This document shows positions 39,971-50,445 of a stretch of DNA of 64,000 nt, piece after piece. Both the position numbers and the translations under genes were made by a program. The first letter of the stretch is position 1. Each line of letters starts with the position of its first letter. Source of the stretch: Pythium myriotylum (Eukaryota > Oomycota > Peronosporomycetes > Pythiales > Pythiaceae); the NCBI GenBank assembly GCA_023091665.1, contig JALJCQ010000007.1, positions 1,302,001-1,366,000 on the forward strand. The letters run 5' to 3'. Below the pieces are notes generated by a model that saw nothing but the letters and a program-made list of their open reading frames with translations, was not told the DNA's origin and ran no database searches.

Positions 39971-40220
39971 CGAACTGGTTCCACCTTTCCCGAAGTTTTA
40001 GAGAAGGATTAGAGTGTGACTGATGGCAGTGTGTGTATCTCCTGCAGCGTCAATCCTTCGTGGTTGAAAGTTCATCCTACATGATCTCTGTGGACAGTAC
40101 TATTAGTTTATTCGATTGGAGCATCGTGGCTGGTCAATGGTTCGCGTTCCTTGAATAGATGAGCTCTTGTCCAACTCTCTCGTCTTTGTGGTCTCTCTAT
40201 TGATGTGCCTTTGCTTTTAC

Positions 40221-40250
40221 GACGCCGTGCTCTTTTAAGAGCACAGCGTC
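40221..40250. repeat. 30-base near-perfect inverted repeat
   Basis: GACGCCGTGCTCTT, TT, then AAGAGCACAGCGTC: 13 of 14 positions pair, and the exception is C-A. It could form a tight hairpin with no real loop, so it may act as DNA (a protein dyad site) rather than RNA. Confidence 0.8.
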
Positions 40251-40942
40251 CTGCGCGCAAGGAGTCGCAAAGCTCGGAAGCAAGTCGAACGGCAATGCTC
40301 AACACATCGACGGCAATGAACATTCACTCTGCAACTGTCAGACTCGCTTCAACATCACGCTTTGAGTTAGGTGAGGTAATGTACTGAGATAAAGGGCAAT
40401 GCCATTTTTTTGGACATGCTCATGATTCCATTTCGAACAACGATCTCGACATGGACCAGCAGCTCTCTCCTACGCTAGTGGGTTCAGGTTTCGATTGTCA
40501 GGTATTTGACATCTCTCGCGCTCGAGTGCATCGTCAAGAGGTTCCTGAACAGAAAGCAACGGAAGTTCAAGCCGTTTTGGAGAGTTCCTTTCACGTATCA
40601 TGACATCTCAAGTCCCGCAGTCTGTGAAAGTGATCATCGCACTCAACCGCACTACATACAGACTGAGGGCTCCGAAGCATCTCGCTCCCTGTTATCAAAG
40701 AAGCGCTTCTAGTTGCAACGACGCTAACATGGAACCTAATAGTCAACAGCGAAGTTAACGAACTGAAACAATCGGTATCAGACGAGAAGGAGCAAGGCTG
40801 ACCGCAATATCTTGTTCAATAAAAGCGTTTAAAACCTAGATTCTTCGGCCACGAGTCAAAAGCGCCAAGCGATCAACATGACCAAGTGATGGTAATGTCA
40901 ATTGGTAGAGTCTTGACCGCCTGATTCCCCTGATCTTTACAT

Positions 40943-42808
40943 CTAGCCGAAAACAATCGAGCTTTCGCCTGCTCCGGATTGCTTCTTCTTGCTGAACTTC
41001 GGCTGGTACTGGTCGGCACCACGCTTGTTCGCATCTCCCTTCACTTCGACGTAACCGCCCTGGGTTTCGATGCCCTTGGCGTCGTTGATTCCTTGTGCCT
41101 GCAAGTTGGCGCGAATAGCCTCCACGTTGTTAGCAGCAATTCCGATGTCGTTCTTCACTTCCTCGACCGTCTGGCGCCCATCGGCATGTGTAACGAGCAC
41201 CCGGCGGCATGTTGTGTTCTCACTCCAGCCCTCACCACCGCTCATGTGCCAGGCGTTACGAATCATCAGCTCGAAATAGTCGTCATCGTCGATGGACGCA
41301 CTCACGTTCGCGTAGTAGCGGATGAACTCGTTCGGATGAACCTTCCCGTCCTTCTCGCCTCCATCAAACGTATCCAAGAACTCGCGGAAAATTTGATCCT
41401 TGGTCTTGTAACCGGACAACACGTCGGGATGCTTGTCAGCGTTGTACTTCTGCTGAATGTCACTGAGCTCAATGACACCATTCCCATCGGCATCGAGGAC
41501 CTTGAATGCCGCAAGAACAAGCTGCGTGCGGCGGTCGTTGAGTTCGCCCTGTGGTTAATCATCCACGCCGGGTATATTAGCCAAGATCCAAGCTTGAACC
41601 TATCAATAGGCACACTCACGCGAATCGCCAGCAAGAACTCATCGAAGTTGATGCCTCCAGAGCCGTCAGCATCGATGAAGTTGAACAACTCCTCGATTTC
41701 CTACAAAAACCATCGTCAGGACTAAAGGCGACCTGGGCGGTCAGTAGCTTATGCCAATACCGTCTCTGAAAGATCAAGCGCGTGTTCGTGGATGGCCTTG
41801 GTGAACTCGGCCAAACTCAATTGCTTGTTACCATCGTCATCAATGATACGGAACTTGCGGCCGAGACCAGCGATACCACTACACCGATCATAAATCAACG
41901 CGATGCCAACCATTTGCGTCAATGTCAATGTATTTGCGGTCCAACGTCGATCGACAAGAACCGAAAACTCACACTGCGCCGTTCTTGTAGAGGGAGTTGC
42001 GAACCACGTCAAGAGTCTCAACAACGTTACGCGAGGCACCGAGAAGCCGAGGGGGAAGCACGTTGCCACGGCTAACCTGGAAATGCTTGTGGACGGGCTT
42101 GCCTTCAGCCACGGACGGGATTGGTCCGACAAAGCCGCCGAGGCGGATCAGAGACTCAACGCTGGCGGCGTAGTCAGCACCCCAGCCGCCCTTCGCCTTG
42201 ACCGACGCAACGCGCGGCTCGCCTGTGAAGATAGCTCGAACGACTGGCTTGACGTTCATGAGGCTGATATCGATGAACGACTGAGTAAGCGCCGACGAGA
42301 GCGACACGAACAGTGGGTCGACCGTGTTGAGGAACCCGAAGCAGATGACGCCGTCGAAACCACCAAACTGAGCGAGTTTGTTGGCCGCGTACGGGAGTTC
42401 CTCGAGGGTCGGCACCGTGAAGGTCTCCGCGCTGAGCTGAGGGTTCTGCTTGAGCTTCTCCCAGCAGTTGTGGAGGTAGAGGTCGACAACATCAGCGTCG
42501 GCCGCGGTCTTGACGAGCGCGACGCGCAGCGAGCCGACTGGAGCCACAGGCGCCGCACGAGCTGCGGTGTGCGCGGCGCTGGCAGCGAGAGGCGCCGGCG
42601 GAGGCGCGACGGGCGCGGCCGCGGGCGCGCGAGGGGGCGAGTTCATGACGACGTCGCGCGACTGCTGCGCCTGCTGCTGGCGGCCGCGCGCTGGCGCCGG
42701 CACGTCGTCGCCGCCGAAGCTCCAGTTGGACCCGCCGCCCGGGGGCGCGTGGACGCGCGTCGTGGGGCGCTTGAGCTCGCCGAAGTCGGCGCTCGTGAGA
42801 GTCGACAT
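40943..42808 (-). CDS. Lumazine-synthase-like domain fused to calcyphosin-like EF-hand protein
   Basis: Four exons: 42808-41973, 41878-41761, 41700-41620 and 41548-40943, with introns of 94, 60 and 71 nt; 546 residues with one open frame. Residues 16-33 (TTRVHAPPGGGSNWSFGG) resemble the SPIRAL1/HN1 microtubule-linked motif. Residues about 94-225 look like 6,7-dimethyl-8-ribityllumazine synthase (VPTLEELPYAANKLAQFGGF, then GVICFGFLNTVDPLFVSL), but the usual catalytic His of the 'GxTxH' segment is Leu. From about 278 it is calcyphosin-like: GIAGLGRKFRIIDDD, with EF-hand loops at 292, 328, 364 and about 407. The C-terminus holds RRVLVTHADGRQTVEEVKND. The enzyme domain is probably not catalytic; a Ca2+-controlled scaffold is inferred. 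Confidence 0.88.
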
Positions 42809-43334
42809 GGATCGATCTGCCTGGTTTCCCGCCACCGAGGAAGTGGGCGACCCCCTCAATCAAACTGATCTTTGGTGTAGCCCACATCACGAAGGACTCC
42901 ATCCCGTCGATTAAGTTCGCTTCGGATCCACAATGCGCACCTAATTGTCGCTACAGAGGTGTCTCAGTCGGTCGCCACATTGTGAACCGATGAGTCGTCT
43001 TTGTGTCCAACGGCCCTACCCCTTTTAGCACAGATTCCTCGAGCCTTTCCTCTTGACGAATGTATGGGAGCCGCAGCCCTATCTTTCATGATTCAGGATT
43101 CGTTTCTCAGGTTGCACGATTGTGGCTCCAAGCCAGCAAGTCGGTTTCCTCAAGTCCTCGCTCAGCCCCCCCTGGCTCTTTCACGGATGTTGCGCCAAGT
43201 GACCAGACTTGTCACCAGCGGAAAGCGCTCATTCCCCTCGGCGATCAGCCCCGTGTCCAGCGTGCGACTGAGCGTCCGCAGGGCCCACACCTCGCCGACG
43301 CCACTCCGCGATCCCCCGCCGACCCGCCACCGCC
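42809..43334. promoter_or_regulatory. Divergent promoter region, fusion protein and ZIP genes
   Basis: 526 bases between divergent starts. A plus-strand upstream ORF beginning ATGTTGCGCC (about 43188) runs out of frame into the ZIP start, so the ZIP leader may contain a uORF if transcription starts before it. No other element seen. Confidence 0.4.
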
Positions 43335-44489
43335 ATGGGCCTCTCCACCGTCGAGATCTCCGCGCAGCACCGCCAGCCCATGGGCCACCACGCCGCCGGC
43401 GCCGTCGAGCTGCGCGACAAGAGCGAATGCGAGCCCCTCAAAGACAAGGGCGCCGAGAGCGACGACGACGAAGAGGCTGAACCCATCGAGATCAGCGATT
43501 CGACTAAACGGATCGGGTATGCGACGGCGGCTGCCATGGTGCTGATCACGCTCTGCAGCATCCCGAGCTCCACGAGCGGCAAGAGCGCCCACTACGTCTG
43601 GTGGTGCGGCTGGCTCACGGCCGTGGCCACCGGACTCGGCGCGCTGCCCTTCTACTTCATCAAAGACGTCGACAAGTTCTGGCTCGGCATCTGCAACGGG
43701 CTCGCGGCGGGCATGATGCTCGCGGCCACGGGCTGCCTATTCTACGAGGGATGGCACATCCCGCAGCACACGGACTACGGCGTATCGGTGGGCTACCGCC
43801 TCTTCGTTGGGGCGTTCCTCGGCGTACTCTTCATCAAGTTCACCAAGGTGTACCTCGAAGACTACGAAGATGTCAAAGTGTGCGGCCTCAAGGGAATGGA
43901 TGCGCGTAAGGCACTGCTCATCATGGCCGTCATGACGCTCCACTCGGTCTCGGAAGGGGTGCGTGGTTTCATTTTGTTGTGCGCCTGCGTGCCAATACTC
44001 ACTCGGATATGTTTCGTTGCGCAGATTGGTGTTGGTGTGTCTTTCGGTGGCGAAGGTGGCGTGCGCCGCGGCCACATCGTCACATTGACCATGGCGATTC
44101 ACAACATTCCCGAGGGAGTCGCCATCAGCCTAGCTCTCGTGCCGCGCGGCCTCAGCGTCTTTTTCGCGACGCTGTGGTGTATCCTTTCCAGCATCCCTCA
44201 ACCGTTGTTTGCGGTTCCTTCCTTCATGTTTGTGGAGCAGGTGAGTCAAGGCCGCTTGATAGACACAGGGAGACTTGTCTGACGTGGTCTTTGTATCTGT
44301 TTTCAGTCGCTTCCAATCCTGCCCGCTGGTCTCGGCTTTGCTGGCGGCGCTATGGCATATGTAGCCATCAACGAGTTGCTGCCAGAATCTCTAGAAGACA
44401 CCAAGTCCCTCCCATCCACAGTCTCGGCCACATCTCTGGCCTTCATGGTCTTCCTCACCATTCAGCTCGTCCTGAGTGGTTCGCTGTAA
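43335..44489 (+). CDS. ZIP-family metal-ion transporter
   Basis: Three exons, 43335-43958, 44025-44240 and 44307-44489, with two 66-nt introns; 340 residues. Moves Zn2+ (or Fe/Mn) toward the cytosol. The acidic N-terminus (about 30-55, ESDDDEEAEPIEIS) is cytosolic-looking. Seven to eight hydrophobic segments follow. The metal-binding helix motifs are present: HSVSEG at the end of exon 1 and HNIPEGVAISLAL in exon 2, the hallmark of ZIP helices IV and V. A GGAMAYVAINELLPES segment lies near the C-terminus. The first intron splits just after HSVSEG. The protein resembles the ZIP (ZupT/GufA-like) branch. The specific metal cannot be told from sequence. Confidence 0.95.
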
Positions 44490-44700
44490 TCTGCCAATAA
44501 ATCAATTGAAAGCATCAGTGTGCCGAAGAGGACTGCGAAGGGCTAGGTGGGATAGGTGGTGTAGTGTAGTCGGTGGATGATTGAGATATCCGTGGTGAAT
44601 ATTCGTCAGAAGACGCTAACAGTTTTGGCAAGAAGAGATGATGCATGTCGCGGTTGCTCCTCTATTACCATTCTTCATTCCGATGTCGTTACATGATACT
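44490..44700. other. Convergent spacer, ZIP and AFG1 genes
   Basis: 211 bases between converging genes; AATAAATC (about 44495) soon after the ZIP stop is a plausible poly(A) signal. Nothing else seen. Confidence 0.45.
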
Positions 44701-46288
44701 TCAGACGGCTTGGACTTGCTCTTGCTCGGCATCCTCCACTCGTTGCTCTTCTGTAGGAGCCTGCGTTGCCTCCAAGTACAATCGTGGGCCGTCAGCGTTT
44801 GCTTCTGCGTGCGCCTTGAGATACGCCTCACTGCCCATCTCCACCAACCGCGAGACGGTCCGATCAAACGCGAAGGCTTCGTCGATGTGGCCCTTCGAGT
44901 TCATGTCGACCTGGTATAAGGACTCAGCAGGAGCATCGGCGAGACAATGAAGCTGCGATGGAGAACACAGATGTTGTAAGCTCACGCCAACAATCATCTA
45001 TCGCGGTATGCACGTACCCGAACGCCCTTATCGTACATGCAGTCGACAAACGTGATGAAGCGGCGCATGGGGTTAATGGATTCTAGACGGAGCTTTGGGA
45101 TGTCTCTCACGAAAACCACGGGAAAGGCCTCAGCGATCACAAGATAGTCGGCCGCGCCAAGTGGCTTTTCACATAGTTCCTGAAACGAGAACTGGCACAC
45201 ACCCGCGTTAAGAGCGGCCTTGGGTATATGTACTTTCCGACCTTGCGTGGTGAGAGATGTTTCCACTACATTGTCGCCCTGGCCAAGAAAATGATCAGTA
45301 ATCGAATGCACAATGAGGAGTAGTGCCACACACCTTGCAGTGCTTCATGAACTCGAAGTTGAAAACGGCACGCGCGTGCGTGTCCAGAGGGGACATATAC
45401 ACATTGTCAGCGTGAACAGCACCCTTGAGCACACGATAATCGGTTTCCGAATCCAGTAAGGAAATGACCTCGCACTTCTGGTACAGCAGATCGATGAAAG
45501 GCAAGAAAAGGTCGCGCTGCAGGCCGTTCTTATAGAGCTCGGATGGTGGACGGTTTGATGTTGCGACCATCACAAACCCTCGGTCGAGAAGAGCGGAAAA
45601 GAGGCGCCTAAGGATCAGCGCGTCGGCAACGTCGGTAACCTGAAACTCGTCAAAACACAGGAGCCAGCTATTCTGGAGTAGGTCATCCGCGATAAACGGG
45701 ATCGGGTCCTCGTGGTGGCCATCCTTTCGCAGTTGGTGCATCTTCTTGTGGATGTCAAGCATGAACTTGTGGAAGTGAACGCGCATCTTCTTCTCGACTG
45801 GCACGTTGTCGAAGAACATGTCCATCACGTAGGTCTGCAATACCAAAGTGAGTCAGCAGCCACTCTCACAACTACGCGAGGCAATGAGCTGGGCTTACCT
45901 TACCGCAACCGACACCGCCATGGAGGTAGAGTCCTTTTGGTACGCTTACGCTGTCCACCGCTGTCGGTTCAGCCGGCTTTGTCGGGCTGTCGCCCGTCAG
46001 TCGCTGCCACCACGACGAAGAGGAAGATGCCGAAGTGCTCGCCTGCGTAGTCGTGGTCGCTCGCTTCGGCTCGCCGTAGTGGAGGAGCTGGTTGTAGAGC
46101 GCGTCCAGATGCTTGACCGAGCGCACCTGCACGGGGTCGTACGTGATGAGCCCGTCGTTGACTCGCTGCTTGTACACGTCGTAGAGCACGTGGCCGGCGG
46201 CCTGGTCGCTGGCGAAACGCCGCGCCTGGATCGCCGAGCGCCGCGCCACGCGGGGCTGCACGCCTCGGAGCAGGCTCAGAACGTGCAT
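44701..46288 (-). CDS. AFG1/LACE1-like mitochondrial ATPase
   Basis: Four exons: 46288-45899, 45834-45334, 45278-45018 and 44952-44701; introns of 64, 55 and 65 nt; 467 residues. The AFG1 (ZapE) family are AAA+-like ATPases at the inner mitochondrial membrane linked to turnover of respiratory-chain subunits. The N-terminus is Arg-rich ([20 protein letters not shown]), as for a mitochondrial presequence. Walker A is GGVGCGK at residues 124-130, split from TYVMDMF by intron 1. Walker B is [15 protein letters not shown] (about 188). The sensor region is [18 protein letters not shown]. The tail is Gln/Glu-rich. All family hallmarks are present, so the call is firm. Confidence 0.96.
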
Positions 46289-46386
46289 GGGGCCTTGCTC
46301 GTCGACGGAGGATCGCCACCGACTGGCTCTGTCGGTCGGAACTCAAAATGACTGACGTTGCATTCTGAGAGGTTGGGAAGAAACCC

Positions 46387-46935
46387 ATGTCACACACAAG
46401 ACACTTTTCGCCAATCGTTTCGGTTTCCTCCACTGTCGGCAGCACTGATTTGGCAAATATGCAGCACCAGAGTCTCTCTCGAACGCTCCGATCGACCTCT
46501 CGGAACCCCGAGATGGAGGCCAGTGTTGCGTATCGTACGAGCGTCGTGGATCGTCACGAGGGTGTATCTGTTCTGTATGAGCGAGTGTATTTTTACGCGG
46601 CGCCGAGGCCGAGAGTCGGCGCGAGACGCTGGCCGAATGTCTCTCGAATGAACGGCGCCGATATCGAACGGCATAGCGTGGTGGCGGCCGAGGCCGGAAG
46701 CGGTTGGCTCATGGGGTTAGATGGCAAGGTGGGCACCGTTGAAGTGATCTATGAGTTTAAGTCTGATGCGTGGAAGCTTTGCGCGTCCGCCCACGTGAGG
46801 ATGCCTCCAGGGGAAGCGATGGGTGGTCACCCCAGAGCGATGCCCCCAACTTTACGTGCATTGCTTCGCCAGCCGTCTACGATAGCCGCCGCCACTGAAG
46901 GATCTATGCAACACAGTATGAAGACACGTGTGTGA
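46387..46935 (+). CDS. Hypothetical 182-residue protein
   Basis: Open frame with an ATG at 46387, divergent from the AFG1 start 98 bases away. No family recognised, and no signal peptide or membrane segment. The middle (about 55-130) has alternating hydrophobic residues (VSVLYERVYFYAAP and WLMGLDGKVGTVEVIYEFKSDAWKL) suggesting a beta-rich fold; the ends are Ser/Arg-rich. It could be real, but no intron or homology evidence supports it. An internal ATG at 46459 is another possible start. Confidence 0.45.
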   Translation: MSHTRHFSPIVSVSSTVGSTDLANMQHQSLSRTLRSTSRNPEMEASVAYRTSVVDRHEGVSVLYERVYFYAAPRPRVGARRWPNVSRMNGADIERHSVVAAEAGSGWLMGLDGKVGTVEVIYEFKSDAWKLCASAHVRMPPGEAMGGHPRAMPPTLRALLRQPSTIAAATEGSMQHSMKTRV

Positions 46936-47047
46936 ATGCTTCATCGAAGGGGATCCCGATAACTTGGGCTCTTCTTACGGTAACGTTAAATAAACACTTG
47001 AAAGTCTGCTTGACGACCAACTCTCGGGCCAGATTGAGGGAGAACTT

Positions 47048-48121
47048 TCACCGTGCAATCTGCTGAAGGTTCCGAACTAAATTACACACTGCAGAGCCGT
47101 AAGCATATTAGAATGGTAATGCAATCATATCGTGCAGCCTTACGTACCGCTTCGTAGCATCTGAACACACTCGCGTATGGACGTGAGGTTCCGCGAGGAC
47201 TGGCCGCTCTTCTTGTAGGTGACGATCAATGCACTCGAGCCGCCGACCGAGTGGACTTCGGTGCACGTCGCGCGACTGCTCTGGATGGTGATCGAGTTGA
47301 CCCCCTCCGACGAGAAAGCCACTATACCAAAAGAGTGAGCAGAGGCTCTCGAGGAAAGGGGACAAGGAGAGAGAAAGCTTACTCATATCACATGAGGTGT
47401 TCACCAGGGCCTGCAGATTTGCAACGACGCCAATATGGTCGACTTCGACAGTGGCATACTGGACTGCATCCTCGAACACGAAGACAGCCTTGAGTATACC
47501 GCGCTGTTTGTGCACTACACAATCCACACAAGGGAGGTCAGCTCTCCAATGGTTTCTCCGCGAAAGAAGTCTTGGCTACGAACATTTTCGCAACAGTGGT
47601 TTAGCTGAGTCACGAACAATCGATTGTATTCGATACTGGAATCGATGGAAATCTCGCAAGTTGTGACCGACGGCGCCGAGCTCTGCACCATAGTCACTGA
47701 CGAAACCGTCTAATATCTCGCGCGCTATGAAGGTGCTGAAGGCCGAGCCATCAGCAGTGTCGTGGAACAATGCACAAAATACTTTGTGGACTTCATTCGA
47801 CACAATTGTCACGGCCACTGCACGCGAAGAGTAGTCTCAGTTGTTAAAAAACTGAAGACGACGACGTGGAAAGTTCTGTCTCCCAGCACCTACCTGTGGA
47901 TAGCTCAATGTACGAAACCGGTGTGCCAGTCGTTTTGACCGAGAATTCGATTAGCGCCGTCACCAGGGATCCCACGAGACGAGGCTAAGGACACAGCAGC
48001 TAGTGAGCAGCTACGTATCCGAGATGAACACCTTGTTGCCTACCTGGGCGACAGGGTTGACGTATTCTTTCGAGAACAGCACGATGCCGCTAGCAGCCAT
48101 GATCAGCACATTGCGGAGCAT
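47048..48121 (-). CDS. Longin-like protein, six exons
   Basis: Exons by hand: 48121-48044, 47984-47894, 47817-47614, 47514-47383, 47321-47148 and 47088-47048. Introns are 55-99 nt, all GT-AG; total 720 bases (239 residues). The start gives MLRNVLIMAASGIVLFSKEY, a longin-type first strand and helix; VAVTIVSNEVHKVFCALFHD and a following helix fit a longin/roadblock alpha-beta fold. The second half (VFVFEDAVQYATVEVDHIGV) may be another such domain. Longin proteins are mostly trafficking or small-GTPase regulators. I do not recognise the exact family. The frame is kept across five introns, which supports the model; the last 41-base exon is the least certain. Confidence 0.7.
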
Positions 48122-48358
48122 GGTGTCGGAGGCAGATCGTCGCGGCAGCCTGCTGTCTCCGAGGGCTTCACGTGGCGATCGCGAGTCGGATTGACCATGG
48201 CAACCTCGGTGTTGAGCTTCGTGTCGATCAATTCAAAATTGAATTGAACCCGAAAATTTCAGAGGGAACACGATACAGCAACTAAAATCGATACATCAAA
48301 AGATGGTTCGTTTGGTCGGTTCGTGCGCAGCCATCTTTGGAGTGTGTGACATGGGACA
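48122..48358. promoter_or_regulatory. Divergent promoter, longin-like and TTLL genes
   Basis: 237 bases between two divergent starts, so the two genes share one promoter region. No specific site recognised. Confidence 0.45.
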
Positions 48359-50410
48359 ATGAGCTCCCCAGAAGCGTCTCTTCCTGGAAGGATTCGAGCG
48401 CCCGCAGTTGTGCGGAGCAGCGTCCACCGTCGACAGATGGAGACGCGACTGCGATTGCGACGGCGTTTGCTGCGCGTCGACGCCGACGACCGGAGCAGAG
48501 AGGAGCGATCTACACGACGGATGCTGTCCAGTGGAAGTAGCGCAAGGCAGGAGGCGTGGGAGGAAGACGATGAAGGAGACAGCGACGCTGAAGACGAGGA
48601 CGCGGATGACGAGGAGGAGGACGAAAACGACAGAGACGGCGAGACGATCGCTACATGCGGCCCGACAGGAATCAAACCGAAGAGCGACAAGTGCGAGCAG
48701 GCTACCATTGTGAAGCTCCTATTTAGCCGCAGCGATCCACGAGGCCGCCCGCCGACAGTTTGGTTTGACTATCCTCCACACCTCCTTGTCACTCGCGAGT
48801 CCTTAGCGACAGCGACTGGCAACACGAGTAGGCTCATCAATGTGAATTCTACCGACTGCGAGCTCCTCTACAAGACCCACTGGGAGCGCAACTGTGTGAA
48901 GAACGCGTTCGCAATCGCAGGGTTTCGGCGGACAAAGAAGAAATGGAACGCGTGGAACGTTGCTTGGGCCAAGCATATGTCACGCGATAAGTTCAAGTTT
49001 CTTAAGGCGAACCAGGCGTTTTGTCACTTCCCAGATCCTTGGGTTATAGGTCGCAAGGACCGCCTGATGAAGACTCTAACTTCTTGCAAGCGGCGTTTTG
49101 GCGCTTGCTACGCGTTTCACCCTGAAGGATTCACGCTACCTGACCATTTAGATGCCTTCAAACGTGCCACTGGAAGTAACCCATCGTCGCTTTGGATTCT
49201 CAAGCCGCCAGCTGCTGCATGTGGAAGGGGTATTCGTGTGATGCCAGCTTCCGAGGTCGATCAGTTCCTCACAAACAAGAACAACCAGGAGAGAAAGTAC
49301 GTCGCTCAGAGATACTTGAGCAATCCGCTGCTGGTCAACGGTTTCAAATTCGACTTGCGTATATACGTTCTCGTCACGAGCGTTGACCCGTTGCGAATCT
49401 ATTTGTTTGAAGAAGGACTCACACGCTTTTGCACGACTCCTTATGCGTTGTCCAACACAAAAAACCGATTTGCTCACTTGACCAACTACTCAGTGAACAA
49501 GAGTAATAAGTCTTTTGTGGAGAACGTGAACGCTGACAGTGCGAATACAGGAAACAAATGGAGCATGACCGCACTACTTGAGCACTTACATGAAAGAGGG
49601 ATCGTTGACGACGTTGTTCATCTCCGCGCTCAAATCAAGGACGTGATTCGTAAAACTGTAATCGCTGCGGAGGCACATCTCACACCCTTGACACACCAGT
49701 TTGTCAAAGGCTTCAGATCCCAGAATATCAAATGCTTCGAACTCTTCGGGTTCGATTTGATGCTCGACAAGTCGTGCAAACCTTGGTTGATTGAAGTTAA
49801 CGTTTCACCTTCTCTCATGGCCGGCTCTCCATTAGACAAGAAAGTGAAAGGCCTCCTGCTGAGCGACATATTCCACTTGGTTGGGATACCAATCGCAAGA
49901 TCAAAGTTACCCCCGGGAACGATACCGACAGAGTTTGAACCTGACCAAATGGGCAGCACTTCTGGCACATCACCGTCACCTCCATCTGCGAACATCAATA
50001 AGCAGCTCCACGAGACTGTGTTGGACCCAAAACGGCCATATTTTGAGAAGAAAGATCTGGAGTTGTTCACACAGTCAGATTGGACAATCATCCATGATAT
50101 GGAAGACGAGATGGAAAGGCTCGGCCATTTTGAACGAATATTCCCCTGTGAGACAGCTAAGGAAACCTCGCAGTACTCGCCATTCTTCACTTGCCAACGA
50201 TACAGCAACGCGTTATGTTCCAAATGGATCGAGACAAAAAATCGATTGCGGCCAGAAGTCGATATCACTCCCCGAAGACAAGGGAAGAGCCTGGTAACCG
50301 GGAAAAAAAGCAGCCAGGGCTGTGTTACCTCCAACTCGAGGCGAGCAATCTCCACTACTATGAGGAACGTTCAAGTCAACCGCTTGGTCACGCAGACCTC
50401 GAGTCGTTGA
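48359..50410 (+). CDS. Tubulin-tyrosine-ligase-like enzyme (TTLL4/5-type polyglutamylase)
   Basis: Single exon, 683 residues. ATP-grasp enzyme that adds Glu chains to tubulin tails. A disordered Arg- then Asp/Glu-rich N-terminus (1-95) precedes the TTL core. Seen: WILKPPAAACGRGIRV (about 278, ATP-binding), KFDLRIYVLVT (about 330), FAHLTNYSVNK (about 375), then ELFGFDLMLDKSCKPWLIEVN and VSPSLMAGSPLD (about 460-490), the metal-binding and tubulin-binding hallmarks of glutamylases of the TTLL4/5/7 group. Glutamylation versus glycylation is inferred from this pattern. Convergent with a second TTLL gene; stops are about 35 bases apart. Confidence 0.93.
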   Translation: MSSPEASLPGRIRAPAVVRSSVHRRQMETRLRLRRRLLRVDADDRSREERSTRRMLSSGSSARQEAWEEDDEGDSDAEDEDADDEEEDENDRDGETIATCGPTGIKPKSDKCEQATIVKLLFSRSDPRGRPPTVWFDYPPHLLVTRESLATATGNTSRLINVNSTDCELLYKTHWERNCVKNAFAIAGFRRTKKKWNAWNVAWAKHMSRDKFKFLKANQAFCHFPDPWVIGRKDRLMKTLTSCKRRFGACYAFHPEGFTLPDHLDAFKRATGSNPSSLWILKPPAAACGRGIRVMPASEVDQFLTNKNNQERKYVAQRYLSNPLLVNGFKFDLRIYVLVTSVDPLRIYLFEEGLTRFCTTPYALSNTKNRFAHLTNYSVNKSNKSFVENVNADSANTGNKWSMTALLEHLHERGIVDDVVHLRAQIKDVIRKTVIAAEAHLTPLTHQFVKGFRSQNIKCFELFGFDLMLDKSCKPWLIEVNVSPSLMAGSPLDKKVKGLLLSDIFHLVGIPIARSKLPPGTIPTEFEPDQMGSTSGTSPSPPSANINKQLHETVLDPKRPYFEKKDLELFTQSDWTIIHDMEDEMERLGHFERIFPCETAKETSQYSPFFTCQRYSNALCSKWIETKNRLRPEVDITPRRQGKSLVTGKKSSQGCVTSNSRRAISTTMRNVQVNRLVTQTSSR

Positions 50411-50445
50411 TTGCGTTGGCAGTAGGAGAGACTATTCACTGGCTT

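Larger units (their letters stand above)
39411..40942. other. 1.5-kb non-coding tract with structured repeats
   Basis: Downstream of RPL12. A splice donor-like site (CCGTCAG|GTGAGTGG at 39600/39601) and an acceptor-like CTCCTGCAG ending at 40047 would bracket an intron of about 447 nt holding three paired repeats (listed separately). Further on is a 30-base near-perfect inverted repeat (40221-40250). A short frame starting ATG at 40453 (MDQQLSPTLVGSGFD) reads like protein for 50 residues but could not be extended convincingly. Confidence 0.45.

Noticed and set aside
40860..40930. tRNA-like A-box sequence (AATTGGTAGAG)
   Set aside because: No matching B box (GGTTCGAAT-type) or acceptor stem nearby.
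43188..43480. Plus-strand frame with a mitochondrial-targeting-like start (MLRQVTRLVTSGKRS)
   Set aside because: It runs out of frame through the ZIP start into Arg-rich shadow sequence; at most a uORF.
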